Assembly (NCBI RefSeq): GCF_029714945.1
Contig: NZ_CP121634.1
Span: forward strand, 992,001-1,056,000
DNA length: 64,000 nucleotides
From: Bradyrhizobium sp. CIAT3101
GTDB taxonomy: Bacteria > Pseudomonadota > Alphaproteobacteria > Rhizobiales > Xanthobacteraceae
Direction of reading: 5' to 3'
Under the pieces are notes generated by a model that was given only the letters and a program-made list of their open reading frames with translations, was not told where the DNA came from and did not search any database. The translations under genes and the position numbers were made by a program. Position 1 is the stretch's first letter. Every line of letters starts with the position of its first letter. Of this stretch, positions 54,382 to 63,012 are shown piece after piece.

Positions 54382-55166
54382 TCGGATTTTCGATGTTCCT
54401 GATTTTCGTGCGCTCGCTGCTGTTCAACGTGCTGTTCTACACCGTGCTGGTGTGCCTCGCGATCGTGGCGCTGCCGACCTTCGCATTGCCGCCGCGCGCG
54501 ATGCTGACGGTCGCCGAATGGTGGGCGAAGGCGACGCTTTTCCTGATGCGCGTGGTCTGTAACATCAAAATTGAATTTCGTGGGGTCGAGAAGATCCCGC
54601 AGGGGCCGCTGGTGATCGTGGCGAAGCACCAGTCGTTCTGGGAAACGTTCGTGCTGCCGGGCTTCTTTCATCGCCCGATCTTCATCCTCAAGCGCCAGCT
54701 CATGCAGATCCCGGTGTTCGGCCAGTTCCTGGTCAAGACCGGGATGATCGCGATCGACCGCAATGCCGGCGTCAAGGCGCTGCTCGACATGACGCGGCGC
54801 GCGCGCGAGGCGGTGCGCGCAGGCGGCCAGCTCGTGATCTTTCCGGAAGGCACGCGCCGTGCGCCGGGGGCGCCGCCGGATTACAAGACCGGGTTTGCGC
54901 AGATCTATTCATCCTGCGGCGTGCAGTGCCTGCCGATCGCGCTCAATTCCGGCCTGTTCTGGCCGCGCCGGACGTTCATGCGCTATCCCGGCACGCTGGT
55001 GGTGGAGTTCCTCGATCCGTTGCCGCCGGGCCTGCCCAAGGATGAGTTTCTCACCCGCGTGCAGACGGCGATCGAGGATGCGACCGCTCGCCTCGTCGAG
55101 GCCGGCCGCAAGGAGCAGGAGCAATTGATCGGCAGCGCGCCGAGCTACGCGCCCTCGGAGAGCTAG
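54378..55166 (+). CDS. plsC: 1-acyl-sn-glycerol-3-phosphate acyltransferase
   Basis: A 262-residue LPLAT acyltransferase making phosphatidic acid. An N-terminal hydrophobic helix (residues 5-35) anchors it to the inner membrane. Motif I reads VAKHQSFWETF, with HX4E instead of the usual HX4D, as seen in many alphaproteobacterial members; motif III is IFPEGTRRAPG; motif II lies near KTGMIAIDRN. The start is TTG at 54378 overlapping the previous stop, with ATG at 54393 as an alternative. It overlaps the convergent ChaC-like gene by CTAG. Confidence 0.9.
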   Translation: MIGFSMFLIFVRSLLFNVLFYTVLVCLAIVALPTFALPPRAMLTVAEWWAKATLFLMRVVCNIKIEFRGVEKIPQGPLVIVAKHQSFWETFVLPGFFHRPIFILKRQLMQIPVFGQFLVKTGMIAIDRNAGVKALLDMTRRAREAVRAGGQLVIFPEGTRRAPGAPPDYKTGFAQIYSSCGVQCLPIALNSGLFWPRRTFMRYPGTLVVEFLDPLPPGLPKDEFLTRVQTAIEDATARLVEAGRKEQEQLIGSAPSYAPSES

Positions 55167-55762
55167 CGGTTCTCTCGATCTTCCGCCGGATCCGGCGCGT
55201 GCGCACCATGCAGCATCGTCGCGAGCTGATGCAATTGCGTGTCGCGAAAGCCTTCGGCCTCGATCGCCTTGACGGTCGCCGTCACGTAGTCGCGGTTGGC
55301 GCCGGACTGGCCGTGACCCTGCAGCACATGGCGGTGCTGGTCGGCGAGCGACAGCCGGCCGGCGTACTGCACATGACCGCGGTCGACGACATAGGCGAGC
55401 GCCGAGACGCGCTCGCGCGCTTCGTTCTCCAGCCACACCGAGCGCATCACCTCGCGATAGACCGACGTCACCTGCTCGCGCGCCCGCAAGTAGGCGACCA
55501 CGTCGGCACGGTTCTTTTCAGCGACACGGAAGGCGATGCCACGGCAGGCGCCGCCGCGGTCGAGCCCCAGCACCAGGCCCGGCTGCTCGGGCGTGCCGCG
55601 ATGCACGAAGGAATAGACGCAGAGCGCGCGATGCTCGCCAACCAGCCGCGCCGGGACGCGCTCCTCGAATTCGAAGCCCGGCCGCCACATCAGCGATCCG
55701 TAGCCGAACACCCAGAGGTCGCCCTTGGCTGACGTGACGGTGGGAAGGGTGATTTCCGACAT
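55163..55762 (-). CDS. Gamma-glutamylcyclotransferase (ChaC-like)
   Basis: A 199-residue cyclotransferase that degrades glutathione or a gamma-glutamyl peptide to 5-oxoproline. The substrate loop WVFGYGSLMWRPGFEF is diagnostic (YGSL), and the catalytic Glu falls in LRAREQVTSVYREV (about residue 103). The start is taken at MSEITLPT because upstream in-frame codons add unrelated residues. Tail-to-tail overlap of four bases (CTAG) with plsC. Confidence 0.9.
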   Translation of the reverse strand: MSEITLPTVTSAKGDLWVFGYGSLMWRPGFEFEERVPARLVGEHRALCVYSFVHRGTPEQPGLVLGLDRGGACRGIAFRVAEKNRADVVAYLRAREQVTSVYREVMRSVWLENEARERVSALAYVVDRGHVQYAGRLSLADQHRHVLQGHGQSGANRDYVTATVKAIEAEGFRDTQLHQLATMLHGAHAPDPAEDRENR

Positions 55763-55872
55763 TTCGGGCACGGCTACCAGAACCGTGTCTCCAAGCGAAG
55801 CGAATTCTCGGCCTTTCGTCCGGGGCCAGCCTCGCTTACATTTGACAAAATCTGGGGTCAAAGGGTCGCCGC

Positions 55873-57057
55873 ATGTCCGATATGACCATTGCCGCAGGCC
55901 GGCGCTCCCGTTGGGGCCTTTTCATTGCTCCCGTCCTCCTGTTGATCCTTGCGGCCGCCTGGAGCGGCTTCTGGTTCTATGCGGCCTCGCAGGCCGAGGT
56001 CGCGGCCGATGCCTGGCGCGCGCAGGAGGCCAAATCCGGCCGCATCTATGACTGCGCCAAGCGCTCGATTGCCGGCTTCCCGTTCCGCTTCGAGGTCCAG
56101 TGCTCCGGCGCCAGCGTCGCCCTGGTGTCACAGAATGCGAGCAAGACGCCGTTCACGGCCAAGCTCGACAACATTCTGGTTCTGGCGCAGGTCTACGATC
56201 CCAAGCACGTCATCGCCGAGTTTTCCGCGCCGGCAACATTGACCGACGGCGTCACGCAAAACACCTTCGTGGTGAACTGGAGCAATGGCCGCAGCAGTGT
56301 GGTTGGCTTGCCGGCCATCCCGGAACGCGCCTCCATCGTGTTCGACGATCCCAGCATCAACCGGCTCGATGGTTCGGTGCAGGTGCCGCTCGCGCGCGCC
56401 AAGCAGATTGAGCTGCATGGTCGCATCGCCGACGGATCGCCGGCCGATCACCCCGTGATCGAGACCGTGCTTCAGGTCGCGCAGGGCAGCATCCAGGGCG
56501 TGCACCCGCTGCTCGCCGAGCCGTTCGAAGCCGACACGCGTGCGAAGATCACCGGGCTCTCCGATCTCACCCCAAAACCCTGGCCGCAGCGCTTCCGCGA
56601 GATCCAGGCCGCCGGCGGCCATATCGAAATCGTGCAGTCGCGGATCCAGCAGGGCGAGATGATCGCAGTCGCGGCCGGCACGCTGGGCCTGTCGGCCAAT
56701 GGCCGACTCGATGGCGAATTGCAGATGACCGTGACCGGTCTCGAACGCGTCATTCCGGCGCTCGGGATCGAGAAGATGCTGGAAGAGGGCGTACCGCAGG
56801 CGACGCTCGATCGCGTCGCCCCCGGCGTGAAGTCGAAGGACCTCAACAATCTCTTCGGCGCGCTCGACCGTGCCGTTCCCGGCCTCGGCAAGGTCATCAA
56901 GCAGAACGCCAACGCCGGCGTCGCCGCCGGCATCAACTCGATCGGCACCGAGAGCACCCTCGAGGGCAAGAAGGCCCGCAGCTTCCCGCTGAAATTCGTC
57001 GACGGCGCCGTGCTGCTCGGCCCGATCACGGTCGGCCAGATTCCGCCGCTGTACTAG
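55873..57057 (+). CDS. DUF2125 domain-containing protein
   Basis: A 394-residue protein with an N-terminal anchor helix (GLFIAPVLLLILAAAWSGFWFY) and a long soluble, probably periplasmic part. DUF2125 features: the opening CAKRSIAGFPFRFEVQCSGAS with two Cys, and repeated beta-rich segments including TDGVTQNTFVVNWSNGR and the final DGAVLLGPITVGQIPPLY. Function unknown; some members are large beta-taco-like lipid-transfer relatives (inference). It diverges from the ChaC-like gene by 110 nt. Confidence 0.85.
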   Translation: MSDMTIAAGRRSRWGLFIAPVLLLILAAAWSGFWFYAASQAEVAADAWRAQEAKSGRIYDCAKRSIAGFPFRFEVQCSGASVALVSQNASKTPFTAKLDNILVLAQVYDPKHVIAEFSAPATLTDGVTQNTFVVNWSNGRSSVVGLPAIPERASIVFDDPSINRLDGSVQVPLARAKQIELHGRIADGSPADHPVIETVLQVAQGSIQGVHPLLAEPFEADTRAKITGLSDLTPKPWPQRFREIQAAGGHIEIVQSRIQQGEMIAVAAGTLGLSANGRLDGELQMTVTGLERVIPALGIEKMLEEGVPQATLDRVAPGVKSKDLNNLFGALDRAVPGLGKVIKQNANAGVAAGINSIGTESTLEGKKARSFPLKFVDGAVLLGPITVGQIPPLY

Positions 57058-57196
57058 CGGTCGTTGCTCTCACCGGCGACGTCACGGTCTCTTCGCTGGA
57101 TCGTGATCGTCCGCCGGGAATGCGGAGCCGCCAAGCCCGGTCTCTCTCCATGTCGGCTGCCCGATGACGCGGGCCACCGAGGCAGGAGAGATACCC

Positions 57197-57418
57197 ATGA
57201 CGACGTCCAAGCTGTTCATTGCCGCCATCGCCATGTCGACCGCACTCGCGACGCCTGCCTTCGCGCAGTGGCGATCGCAGCAGCCGGCCGCCCACCAAGC
57301 CCAGTATCCGAACGGCGACCGCCATCTCGCGAGCGCTGCGCCGCGCGATGCGATGGCTTACGCGCCGTCTGCGAAATCACCGCGCCCCACGGTGATCCGC
57401 GCGACCAAGGGTCAATAG
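57197..57418 (+). CDS. Small exported protein, unknown function
   Basis: A 73-residue protein with a signal peptide (MTTSKLFIAAIAMSTALATPAFAQ, cleavage near residue 23) and a short hydrophilic mature part rich in Gln, Ala and His, without Cys. No family recognised. The AGGAGAG site eight bases upstream of the ATG marks the start. A hairpin follows the stop. Confidence 0.75.
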   Translation: MTTSKLFIAAIAMSTALATPAFAQWRSQQPAAHQAQYPNGDRHLASAAPRDAMAYAPSAKSPRPTVIRATKGQ

Positions 57419-57453
57419 CCGCCATCCCCCTTGAGGCTTTGCGCGTCGCGGAG

Positions 57454-57484
57454 TTGGGCCCGGCCATGTCCCGGTCGGGCCCAA
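57454..57484 (+). terminator. Terminator-like hairpin
   Basis: Arms TTGGGCCCG (57454-57462) and CGGGCCCAA (57476-57484), 36 nt after the small exported protein; a loop of 13 nt contains a further GC-rich inner pairing. No T-run. Confidence 0.55.
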
Positions 57485-57695
57485 TGCGCGTTGTGTCGTA
57501 AGCGCGGCAATCGCGCGTGCGGATCGGGGTAGCCACGAAAATATTCCGAACATGATCGTCAGGAAAACGTGATGCAGAAGATGCGCCTCGCCGAGAATAA
57601 CAGCTCGCTCATTCGCATCACTCCACACCAGGGAAGCATGCACGCGCCGGGGGCGCAACCAACAGCACCTGCTTCCCATGTGGAGGGAGGCTTAC

Positions 57696-59273
57696 GTGCG
57701 GATCATCACTCGCGGACTCATGCTGGGACTACTCGCTGCCTGTTCGGGACAGGCGCGTGCCGACGACAATGTCACAACCGAACTCCAGGCGCTGAAGGCG
57801 AAGCTGAAGGAGCTGCAGCAGAAGGTGGACTCGGAGGCACGTAAGACCCGTCAGGTCGAAGCCGTGCAGGCCAAGGCCATGCCGATGTCGGGGACCTACA
57901 AGGCGCTGCCCGTCGATGCCTGTGCGTCGGCGTCCGGCAAGATCTGCTACAAGGGCATCACGCTGACATTCGGCGGCTGGGTCGATCTCACCGGCATCTA
58001 CCGCTCGCGCAACATCGCTTCCGATACCGGTTCGGTCTACAACTTCATTCCCTATCAGCAGGCTCACAATTTCTTTGTCCCGGAGACGCGGTTCTCCGCG
58101 CGCCAGAGCAGGTTCTCGGTGCTGGCTGAAGGCAACGCCGATCCCGATACGCATCTCGCCGGCTACGGCGAAATCGACTTCGAGGGCGCTGCGCAGACGG
58201 CGAGTTCAGTGGCGACCAACTCGTTCAATCCACGCATGCGACAGCTCAGCCTGGAGGTCTACCGCAGCGATCTCGGTTTCCATTTCCTCGCCGGGCAATC
58301 ATGGTCGTTGAACTCGCCGAGCAAGGCGGGCATCGATCCACGCGGCGTCGATGCGCCCGGTGTGATCGATTTCGAATCCGTCCCGGGATTCATCTCCGCG
58401 CGGCAGCCAGGTTTGCGCGTCTGGCAGGACATCGGACCTGAGTTCAAGCTCGCTGCTTCCGTCGAGAATGCCCAGACGTCGTTCTTCGGCGGTAACGTCC
58501 CGGCAGTTGGCACGCCCGCCGTCGGGCCGCAGGGCGTGCTCAATCCGAACCTCCAGGTCAACCTGACCGGGCCAGGCGGCAGCTTCTTCAACAGCCTCAA
58601 CAATGTAAGCCTCAACCAGGTACCTGACGTCACGGTCAAGGCGGCCTGGGACCCGCGGCTCGGGCCCTACAAGCTGCACGTCGAAGCCTGGGCGCTTTAT
58701 CGCCAGCTGTTCGACCGTTTCAACGGCGCCAACCACACCTACGACACCGGCAGCTTCGGTGGTCACATCTTTGCCGAGCTGATTCCGAAAACACTCGACC
58801 TCCAGCTCTACGGCTCTCACGGTGTGCTCGGACGCTTTACGCAAACGCCGTTCCCCGACGCTGCGTTGGCGCAGGACGGGACGGTGCTGCCGCTAACGAT
58901 CACGGCGGCCACGGTCGGCCTGGTCTGGCACGCGATGCCGACCCTCGATGTCTACAGCTACGCCGGTCTGGAAAAAGCCAAGGCCAACTTCGCCAATGTC
59001 GGAACGGTGCCGTTCGGCTACGGCAATCCGCTCTACAACAACACCGGCTGCTTCACCGAGAACACCCCGGCCGCGACCTGTAACGGCAACACCAAGGAAG
59101 TCCGGCAGATCACCGCCGGCATCTACGACACCATCTACCAGGGCAATTACGGCACGCTCAAAGCCGGCGTGCAGTATTCGTACACGCAGCGGTTTGCCTT
59201 TGCCGGTGTCGGCGGCGCGCCCAAGACCGACGACAACATCGTCATGACGCAGGTCCGGTACTACCCGTTCTAA
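57696..59273 (+). CDS. DcaP-like outer-membrane porin
   Basis: A 525-residue outer-membrane protein. Signal peptide to about residue 23 (GQARADD), a coiled coil at about 25-55 (LQALKAKLKELQQKVDSE) and a beta-barrel with opening strand LTFGGWVDLTGIYRSRN and closing strand VMTQVRYYPF (aromatic C-terminus). The coiled-coil-plus-barrel plan fits the DcaP/trimeric porin group, which import dicarboxylates and other small anions. The start is GTG at 57696, with GGAGGGAGG upstream; ATG at 57678 would place the ribosome site inside the gene. Followed after 17 nt by a small membrane protein. Confidence 0.85.
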   Translation: MRIITRGLMLGLLAACSGQARADDNVTTELQALKAKLKELQQKVDSEARKTRQVEAVQAKAMPMSGTYKALPVDACASASGKICYKGITLTFGGWVDLTGIYRSRNIASDTGSVYNFIPYQQAHNFFVPETRFSARQSRFSVLAEGNADPDTHLAGYGEIDFEGAAQTASSVATNSFNPRMRQLSLEVYRSDLGFHFLAGQSWSLNSPSKAGIDPRGVDAPGVIDFESVPGFISARQPGLRVWQDIGPEFKLAASVENAQTSFFGGNVPAVGTPAVGPQGVLNPNLQVNLTGPGGSFFNSLNNVSLNQVPDVTVKAAWDPRLGPYKLHVEAWALYRQLFDRFNGANHTYDTGSFGGHIFAELIPKTLDLQLYGSHGVLGRFTQTPFPDAALAQDGTVLPLTITAATVGLVWHAMPTLDVYSYAGLEKAKANFANVGTVPFGYGNPLYNNTGCFTENTPAATCNGNTKEVRQITAGIYDTIYQGNYGTLKAGVQYSYTQRFAFAGVGGAPKTDDNIVMTQVRYYPF

Positions 59274-59290
59274 TCACCAGAGGACGGCCA

Positions 59291-59734
59291 TTGTCCGACG
59301 GTCTTCTGATCCTTCGGCTTGCGCACGTCGTCGCCCGGCTTGGCCTGGCGATGACGGGCGCAGTCGGCGCCACCTTCGTCGCCGCATTGCTGATGCGGGC
59401 GGAGCTGCCTGGGTTCGACACCGTCGAATTCACTGTCTTGCTGATCGTGCTCGGCATGATCGGCGCCTATCTCGGGATCGACATCCCGCGCTGGCCGCAG
59501 CTTCGGCCTGGGCCGGCGCATCGATCGCCCGCGATCGGCCTCGCCAGCGCAACCGGCACGTTCCTCGCCGCCGGAGCGGGCCTGCTCGCGCTCTTTGCTT
59601 TCGTGTTCGACGAGACGTCCGATCCCGCTGGCAATCTGCTGTTCGGCGCCACCTGGATGCTGGGCGTATGCATGCAGATCGGCGCCGGTCTTGCCGGCCG
59701 GCGCCGTATCGCAGGGGGCAAGGACCGCGGCTAG
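59291..59734 (+). CDS. Integral membrane protein, unknown function
   Basis: A 147-residue protein with about four hydrophobic helices (LGLAMTGAVGATFVAALLM, VLLIVLGMIGAYLGI, ASATGTFLAAGAGLLALFAFVF and NLLFGATWMLGVCMQIGAGLAG). No family recognised. It starts with TTG after GAGGACGG, 17 nt past the porin, so it is probably co-transcribed. The last four bases overlap the convergent tyrC gene (CTAG). Confidence 0.7.
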   Translation: MSDGLLILRLAHVVARLGLAMTGAVGATFVAALLMRAELPGFDTVEFTVLLIVLGMIGAYLGIDIPRWPQLRPGPAHRSPAIGLASATGTFLAAGAGLLALFAFVFDETSDPAGNLLFGATWMLGVCMQIGAGLAGRRRIAGGKDRG

Positions 59735-60672
59735 CCGGGTTTCTTGTCGAGCTGCCCGTGCTGGCGGCCGAAGTCCGCAGCCGCCGAATCCTGGCCGATC
59801 TCGACGATGCCGCGGCGGATGGCGCGGGTGCGGGTGAAGTGATCGAACAGCGCTTCGCCGTCACCGCGACGGATCGCGCGGGTGAGCTTTGCGAGATCCT
59901 CGGTGAAGGTGCCGAGCATCTCCAGCACTGCGTCCTTGTTGGCGAGGAAGACGTCGCGCCACATCGTCGGGTCGGAGGCCGCGATGCGGGTGAAGTCGCG
60001 GAAGCCGCCGGCGGAGAACTTGATGACCTCCGATTCCGTCACCTGCTGCAGCTCGTCGGCGGTGCCGACGATGGTGTAGGCGATCAGATGCGGCAGATGG
60101 CTGGTGATCGCGAGCACGAGATCATGATGATCCGGCGTCATCACCTCGACCTTGGCACCCATCGCCGCCCAAAAGGCGCGCAAATGCGCGGTTGCGGCGG
60201 CGTCGGTGCCTTCCGGCGGCGTCAAAATGCACCAGCGGTTGATGAAGAGCTCGGCGAAGCCGGAATCCGGGCCCGAATGCTCGGTGCCCGCCACCGGATG
60301 CGCCGGCACGAAATGGACATGCTTCGGCAGATGCGGCGCCATGTCCTTGACGACAGCGCCCTTGACCGAGCCGACATCGGAGATGACGGCACCCGGCTTG
60401 AGATGCGCCGCAATCTCCTGTGCCACCGGCCCGCAGGCGCCGACGGGAATGCAGAGGATGACGAGATCGGCGTCCTTCACGGCTTCCGCATTGGTCGCCA
60501 CGACCTGGTCGACGATGCCGAGCTCGAGCACCCGCGCGCGCGTCTTCTCCGAGCGCGCGGTGGTGACGATCTCGCCAGCCAAGCCCTGAAGCTTGGCAGC
60601 ACGCGCGATCGAGCCGCCGATCAGACCGAAGCCGATCAGCGCGACGCGCTGGAAGTGCGGGTCCACGCTCAT
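59731..60672 (-). CDS. tyrC: Prephenate/arogenate dehydrogenase
   Basis: A 313-residue NAD(P)-dependent enzyme of the TyrA/TyrC family, oxidising prephenate or arogenate to 4-hydroxyphenylpyruvate or tyrosine. Rossmann motif [16 protein letters not shown] (about residue 11), [10 protein letters not shown], and the catalytic-site [15 protein letters not shown] (His in the H-P-x-x-G motif) with [18 protein letters not shown]. No chorismate mutase domain is fused; that activity is supplied by the gene two positions upstream. ATGA overlap with hisC shows translational coupling in the order chorismate mutase-hisC-tyrC. Confidence 0.92.
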   Translation of the reverse strand: MSVDPHFQRVALIGFGLIGGSIARAAKLQGLAGEIVTTARSEKTRARVLELGIVDQVVATNAEAVKDADLVILCIPVGACGPVAQEIAAHLKPGAVISDVGSVKGAVVKDMAPHLPKHVHFVPAHPVAGTEHSGPDSGFAELFINRWCILTPPEGTDAAATAHLRAFWAAMGAKVEVMTPDHHDLVLAITSHLPHLIAYTIVGTADELQQVTESEVIKFSAGGFRDFTRIAASDPTMWRDVFLANKDAVLEMLGTFTEDLAKLTRAIRRGDGEALFDHFTRTRAIRRGIVEIGQDSAAADFGRQHGQLDKKPG

Positions 60673-61763
60673 TTGTCGGCCATGAAGTCGCGCAGGGCGT
60701 CGACGACGAGGCGGTTGGCCTCCTCGGTGCCGATGGTCATGCGCAGCTGGTGGTGCAGGCCGTAGTTCTTCAGCGCGCGCAGCACGAGGCCGCGCTTGGT
60801 GAGATAGGCATCGGCCGCGTCCGAGGTCTTGCCTTCCTGCGGGAAGTGGATCAGCACGAAATTGGCAACGCCCGGGGTCACCTTCAGTCCGAGCTTGGTG
60901 ATCTCCTCGGTGAGCCAGTTGCGCCAGGTCTCGGTGAACTGCTTCGACATCGCCTGGTGCGCGGTGTCCTCGATCGCGGCGACCGCGGCATACATCGCCG
61001 GCGTCGACACGTTGAACGGACCGCGGATGCGGTTGACGGCGTCGATGATGTGCTCGGGGCCGAACATCCAGCCGATGCGCAGGGCCGCGAGGCCGTGGAT
61101 CTTGGAGAAGGTGTGCGTCACCACCGTATTGTCGGTGGTGGCGACGAGCTCGATCCCCATCTCGTAATCATTGCGCGAGACATAGTCGCAATAGGCGGCG
61201 TCCAGCACCAGCAGCACGTGCGACGGCAGGCCCGCGCGCAGGCGCTTGACCTCGTCGAACGGGATATAGGTGCCGGTCGGGTTGTTGGGGTTGGCGAGCC
61301 AGACCAGTTTCGTCTTCGGTGTCACCGCCTTGAGGATGGCGTCGACGTCGCAGGTCAGGTTCTTCTCGGCCGCGACCACGTTCTTGGCGCCGACCGCCAT
61401 CGTCGCGATCGGGTAGACCAGGAAGCCGTGCGTGGTCGAGATCGCCTCGTCGCCGTGGCTGAGATAGGTGTGGGCGAGCAGGTTGAGGATTTCGTCCGAG
61501 CCGGCGCCGCAGATGATGCGGTTCGGATCGAGCCCGAAAGAACGGCCGATCGCCTCGCGCAGCACGCGCGAGGTTCCTTCCGGGTAGTCCTCCAGATGGT
61601 CCGCGACGTGCTTGAAGGCCTCGATCGCCTTGGGCGAGGGTCCGAACGGCGTCTCGTTGGCCGAGAGCTTGAACACCTTGCGGCCCGGCTCCGGCACCGG
61701 GGTCTTGCCGGGCGTGTAGGGCGCAATATCGAGAATGCCGGGATTCGGCACGGGGCGGGACAT
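60669..61763 (-). CDS. hisC: Histidinol-phosphate/aromatic aminotransferase
   Basis: A 364-residue fold-type I PLP aminotransferase. Motifs: [46 protein letters not shown] and the PLP lysine in [19 protein letters not shown]. HisC acts in histidine synthesis; in this operon with chorismate mutase and tyrC it may also transaminate prephenate or aromatic 2-oxo acids. The ATG at 61763 follows GGAG by six bases; a TTG two codons earlier is possible. Overlaps tyrC by four bases. Confidence 0.93.
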   Translation of the reverse strand: MSRPVPNPGILDIAPYTPGKTPVPEPGRKVFKLSANETPFGPSPKAIEAFKHVADHLEDYPEGTSRVLREAIGRSFGLDPNRIICGAGSDEILNLLAHTYLSHGDEAISTTHGFLVYPIATMAVGAKNVVAAEKNLTCDVDAILKAVTPKTKLVWLANPNNPTGTYIPFDEVKRLRAGLPSHVLLVLDAAYCDYVSRNDYEMGIELVATTDNTVVTHTFSKIHGLAALRIGWMFGPEHIIDAVNRIRGPFNVSTPAMYAAVAAIEDTAHQAMSKQFTETWRNWLTEEITKLGLKVTPGVANFVLIHFPQEGKTSDAADAYLTKRGLVLRALKNYGLHHQLRMTIGTEEANRLVVDALRDFMADK

Positions 61764-61797
61764 CTTCAACTCCGGATAGGCTTAGGCGGTACGCGAT

Positions 61798-62646
61798 TTA
61801 CGATTTCGGCCCGGTCGGGGGCACCGTATAGCGCGTTGCGTGGCTGCCGACGAGAGCCGTGGAGCGCACCGAGGCCCCTGCCTCGATCAGAGCAGCCCTG
61901 ATTTTGTCGATGCTGGTGTCGCTGGTGACCGAGACCAGCAACGCTGCGCCGTCGAAGGCGGTATCGGGCACCGCCACGATATCGGCGAGCGGCGACAGCG
62001 CCCGCGCGACCTCGGCGTTCCACCCCGACACGCGCACGCTGAAGGTCTCGACCTCCGTCACCACGGCGCTGTCGGCGACGCGCGAGATCGCGAATACGGG
62101 CAGCGCCGCCGGATGGTCGGCGCGCTCGACGAAGGGCATGCGCGCAATGATCTTCGGCGCACCATCAGCCTCCAACTCCAGCCACCACGGCGTGCGGCTC
62201 GATGTCGCCGAGACCAGCGCCAGGTCGCCCTTGGATTTCGCCACGGCCTCGACCGCCGCCTGCGCGCTGAAATGCGCGACGTAAGGCACCGTGAAGCCGA
62301 AATGGAAGCGCACGGAATCACGCATCGCCGGCTCGCTCACCGAGATGTCGGCATGCACGGAGAACGGCGCCTGGACATAGGTGAAGGTCGAGATGATGAC
62401 GCGCCAGATGCTCTCGACCGTGTCGAGCGGCAGAATGCCACGGTGGCGTTGCACGATGTCACGCATCATCGAGGCTTCGCGCGCCGGGCGGAACGCCGAG
62501 CCGACCTCCTGGGTCTGCTTCACCTGGATCAGGCGGTCGATGATGTCGCCGCGCTGCATCAGCAGGCGATGCATGCCCTCGTCGATCGCGTCGATCTCCT
62601 TGCGCAATTCCTGGAGAGATGGTGGCGCGGGCGGACGTTGGGACAT
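61798..62646 (-). CDS. Chorismate mutase with degenerate C-terminal region
   Basis: A 282-residue protein. Residues about 8-95 form an AroQ-type chorismate mutase (LQELRKEIDAIDEGMHRLLMQRGDIIDRLIQVKQ; AFRPAREASMMRDIV), converting chorismate to prephenate. The C-terminal two-thirds have the rhythm of a prephenate dehydratase (FHFGFTVPYVAHFSAQAAVEA; KGDLALVSATSSRTP), but the catalytic TRF motif is not present. The end (TSDTSIDKIRAALIEAGASV) looks like an ACT-type regulatory strand. So it may be a mutase with an inactive or altered regulatory domain (inference). Start MSQRPPAPPS; 34 nt upstream of hisC, forming one operon. Confidence 0.83.
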   Translation of the reverse strand: MSQRPPAPPSLQELRKEIDAIDEGMHRLLMQRGDIIDRLIQVKQTQEVGSAFRPAREASMMRDIVQRHRGILPLDTVESIWRVIISTFTYVQAPFSVHADISVSEPAMRDSVRFHFGFTVPYVAHFSAQAAVEAVAKSKGDLALVSATSSRTPWWLELEADGAPKIIARMPFVERADHPAALPVFAISRVADSAVVTEVETFSVRVSGWNAEVARALSPLADIVAVPDTAFDGAALLVSVTSDTSIDKIRAALIEAGASVRSTALVGSHATRYTVPPTGPKS

Positions 62647-62809
62647 ATCTGCGAGTGCTGTTGTGAGTGGCGTTCCAATGCGGATCGGGCAAGCCGGATC
62701 CGCTGCGGTCGATGTCTTGATTAGGCAGTCAGGGCGGCGAAAGCAAAGAGAAATGACGACCTGCCAGGGAGCCCGCAGAGAGGCCATTTTGGCTTATCCG
62801 GACCGTGAC

Positions 62810-62838
62810 TTGACGAAAAGGGCCCAAGCCGGTAGGTT
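62810..62838 (+). promoter_or_regulatory. Promoter-like sequence for metX
   Basis: TTGACG (62810-62815), 17-bp spacer, TAGGTT (62833-62838). Predicted transcription start near 62845, just before the SAM-II aptamer at 62850. Same -10-like hexamer and spacing as the etfB promoter-like sequence. Confidence 0.55.
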
Positions 62839-62849
62839 TTTGCCTGTTC

Positions 62850-62955
62850 CGTGGTCATTTGAGCCGGCCGGCTTGCAGCCACGTTAAAAAACTCGCTAAA
62901 CAGGCCGGGGACGCTTTCGATCCCGGCCGAACCTATCGTTCAGGCCGGGTTTTTT
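62850..62955 (+). ncRNA. SAM-II riboswitch with intrinsic terminator (metX leader)
   Basis: Sequence matches the alphaproteobacterial SAM-II (SAM-alpha) class: stem P1 CGTGG (62850-62854) / CCACG (62879-62883), loop TCATTTGAGCCGG with GCTTGCAG, then TTAAAAAACTCGCTAAA (62884-62900). A pseudoknot pairing is available between loop CCGGCC (62864-62869) and downstream GGCCGG (62903-62908). The expression platform is a switch: GGCCGGGG (62903-62910) can pair with TCCCGGCC (62921-62928) as an antiterminator, or CCCGGCC (62922-62928) with GGCCGGG (62943-62949) plus six T as a terminator. SAM would favour the terminator and lower metX transcription. Confidence 0.9.
62922..62955 (+). terminator. Rho-independent terminator of the SAM-II switch
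   Basis: CCCGGCC (62922-62928), 14-nt loop, GGCCGGG (62943-62949), then TTTTTT (62950-62955): the clearest intrinsic terminator in the window, placed 57 nt before the metX start, where it would block metX when SAM is bound. Confidence 0.88.
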
Positions 62956-63012
62956 ATGGCCTGATTTCATCGCGGTCTCACGTTTGATCGCAAACGAGGT
63001 CGATGGTCAGAG

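Larger units (their letters stand above)
62647..63012. other. Divergent regulatory region with SAM riboswitch
   Basis: A 366-bp space between the divergent chorismate mutase and metX starts. Its right part holds a promoter-like sequence, a SAM-II riboswitch and a terminator, all on the plus strand, detailed separately. The left part (62647-62805) should hold the minus-strand promoter; I see no clear motif. Confidence 0.8.
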
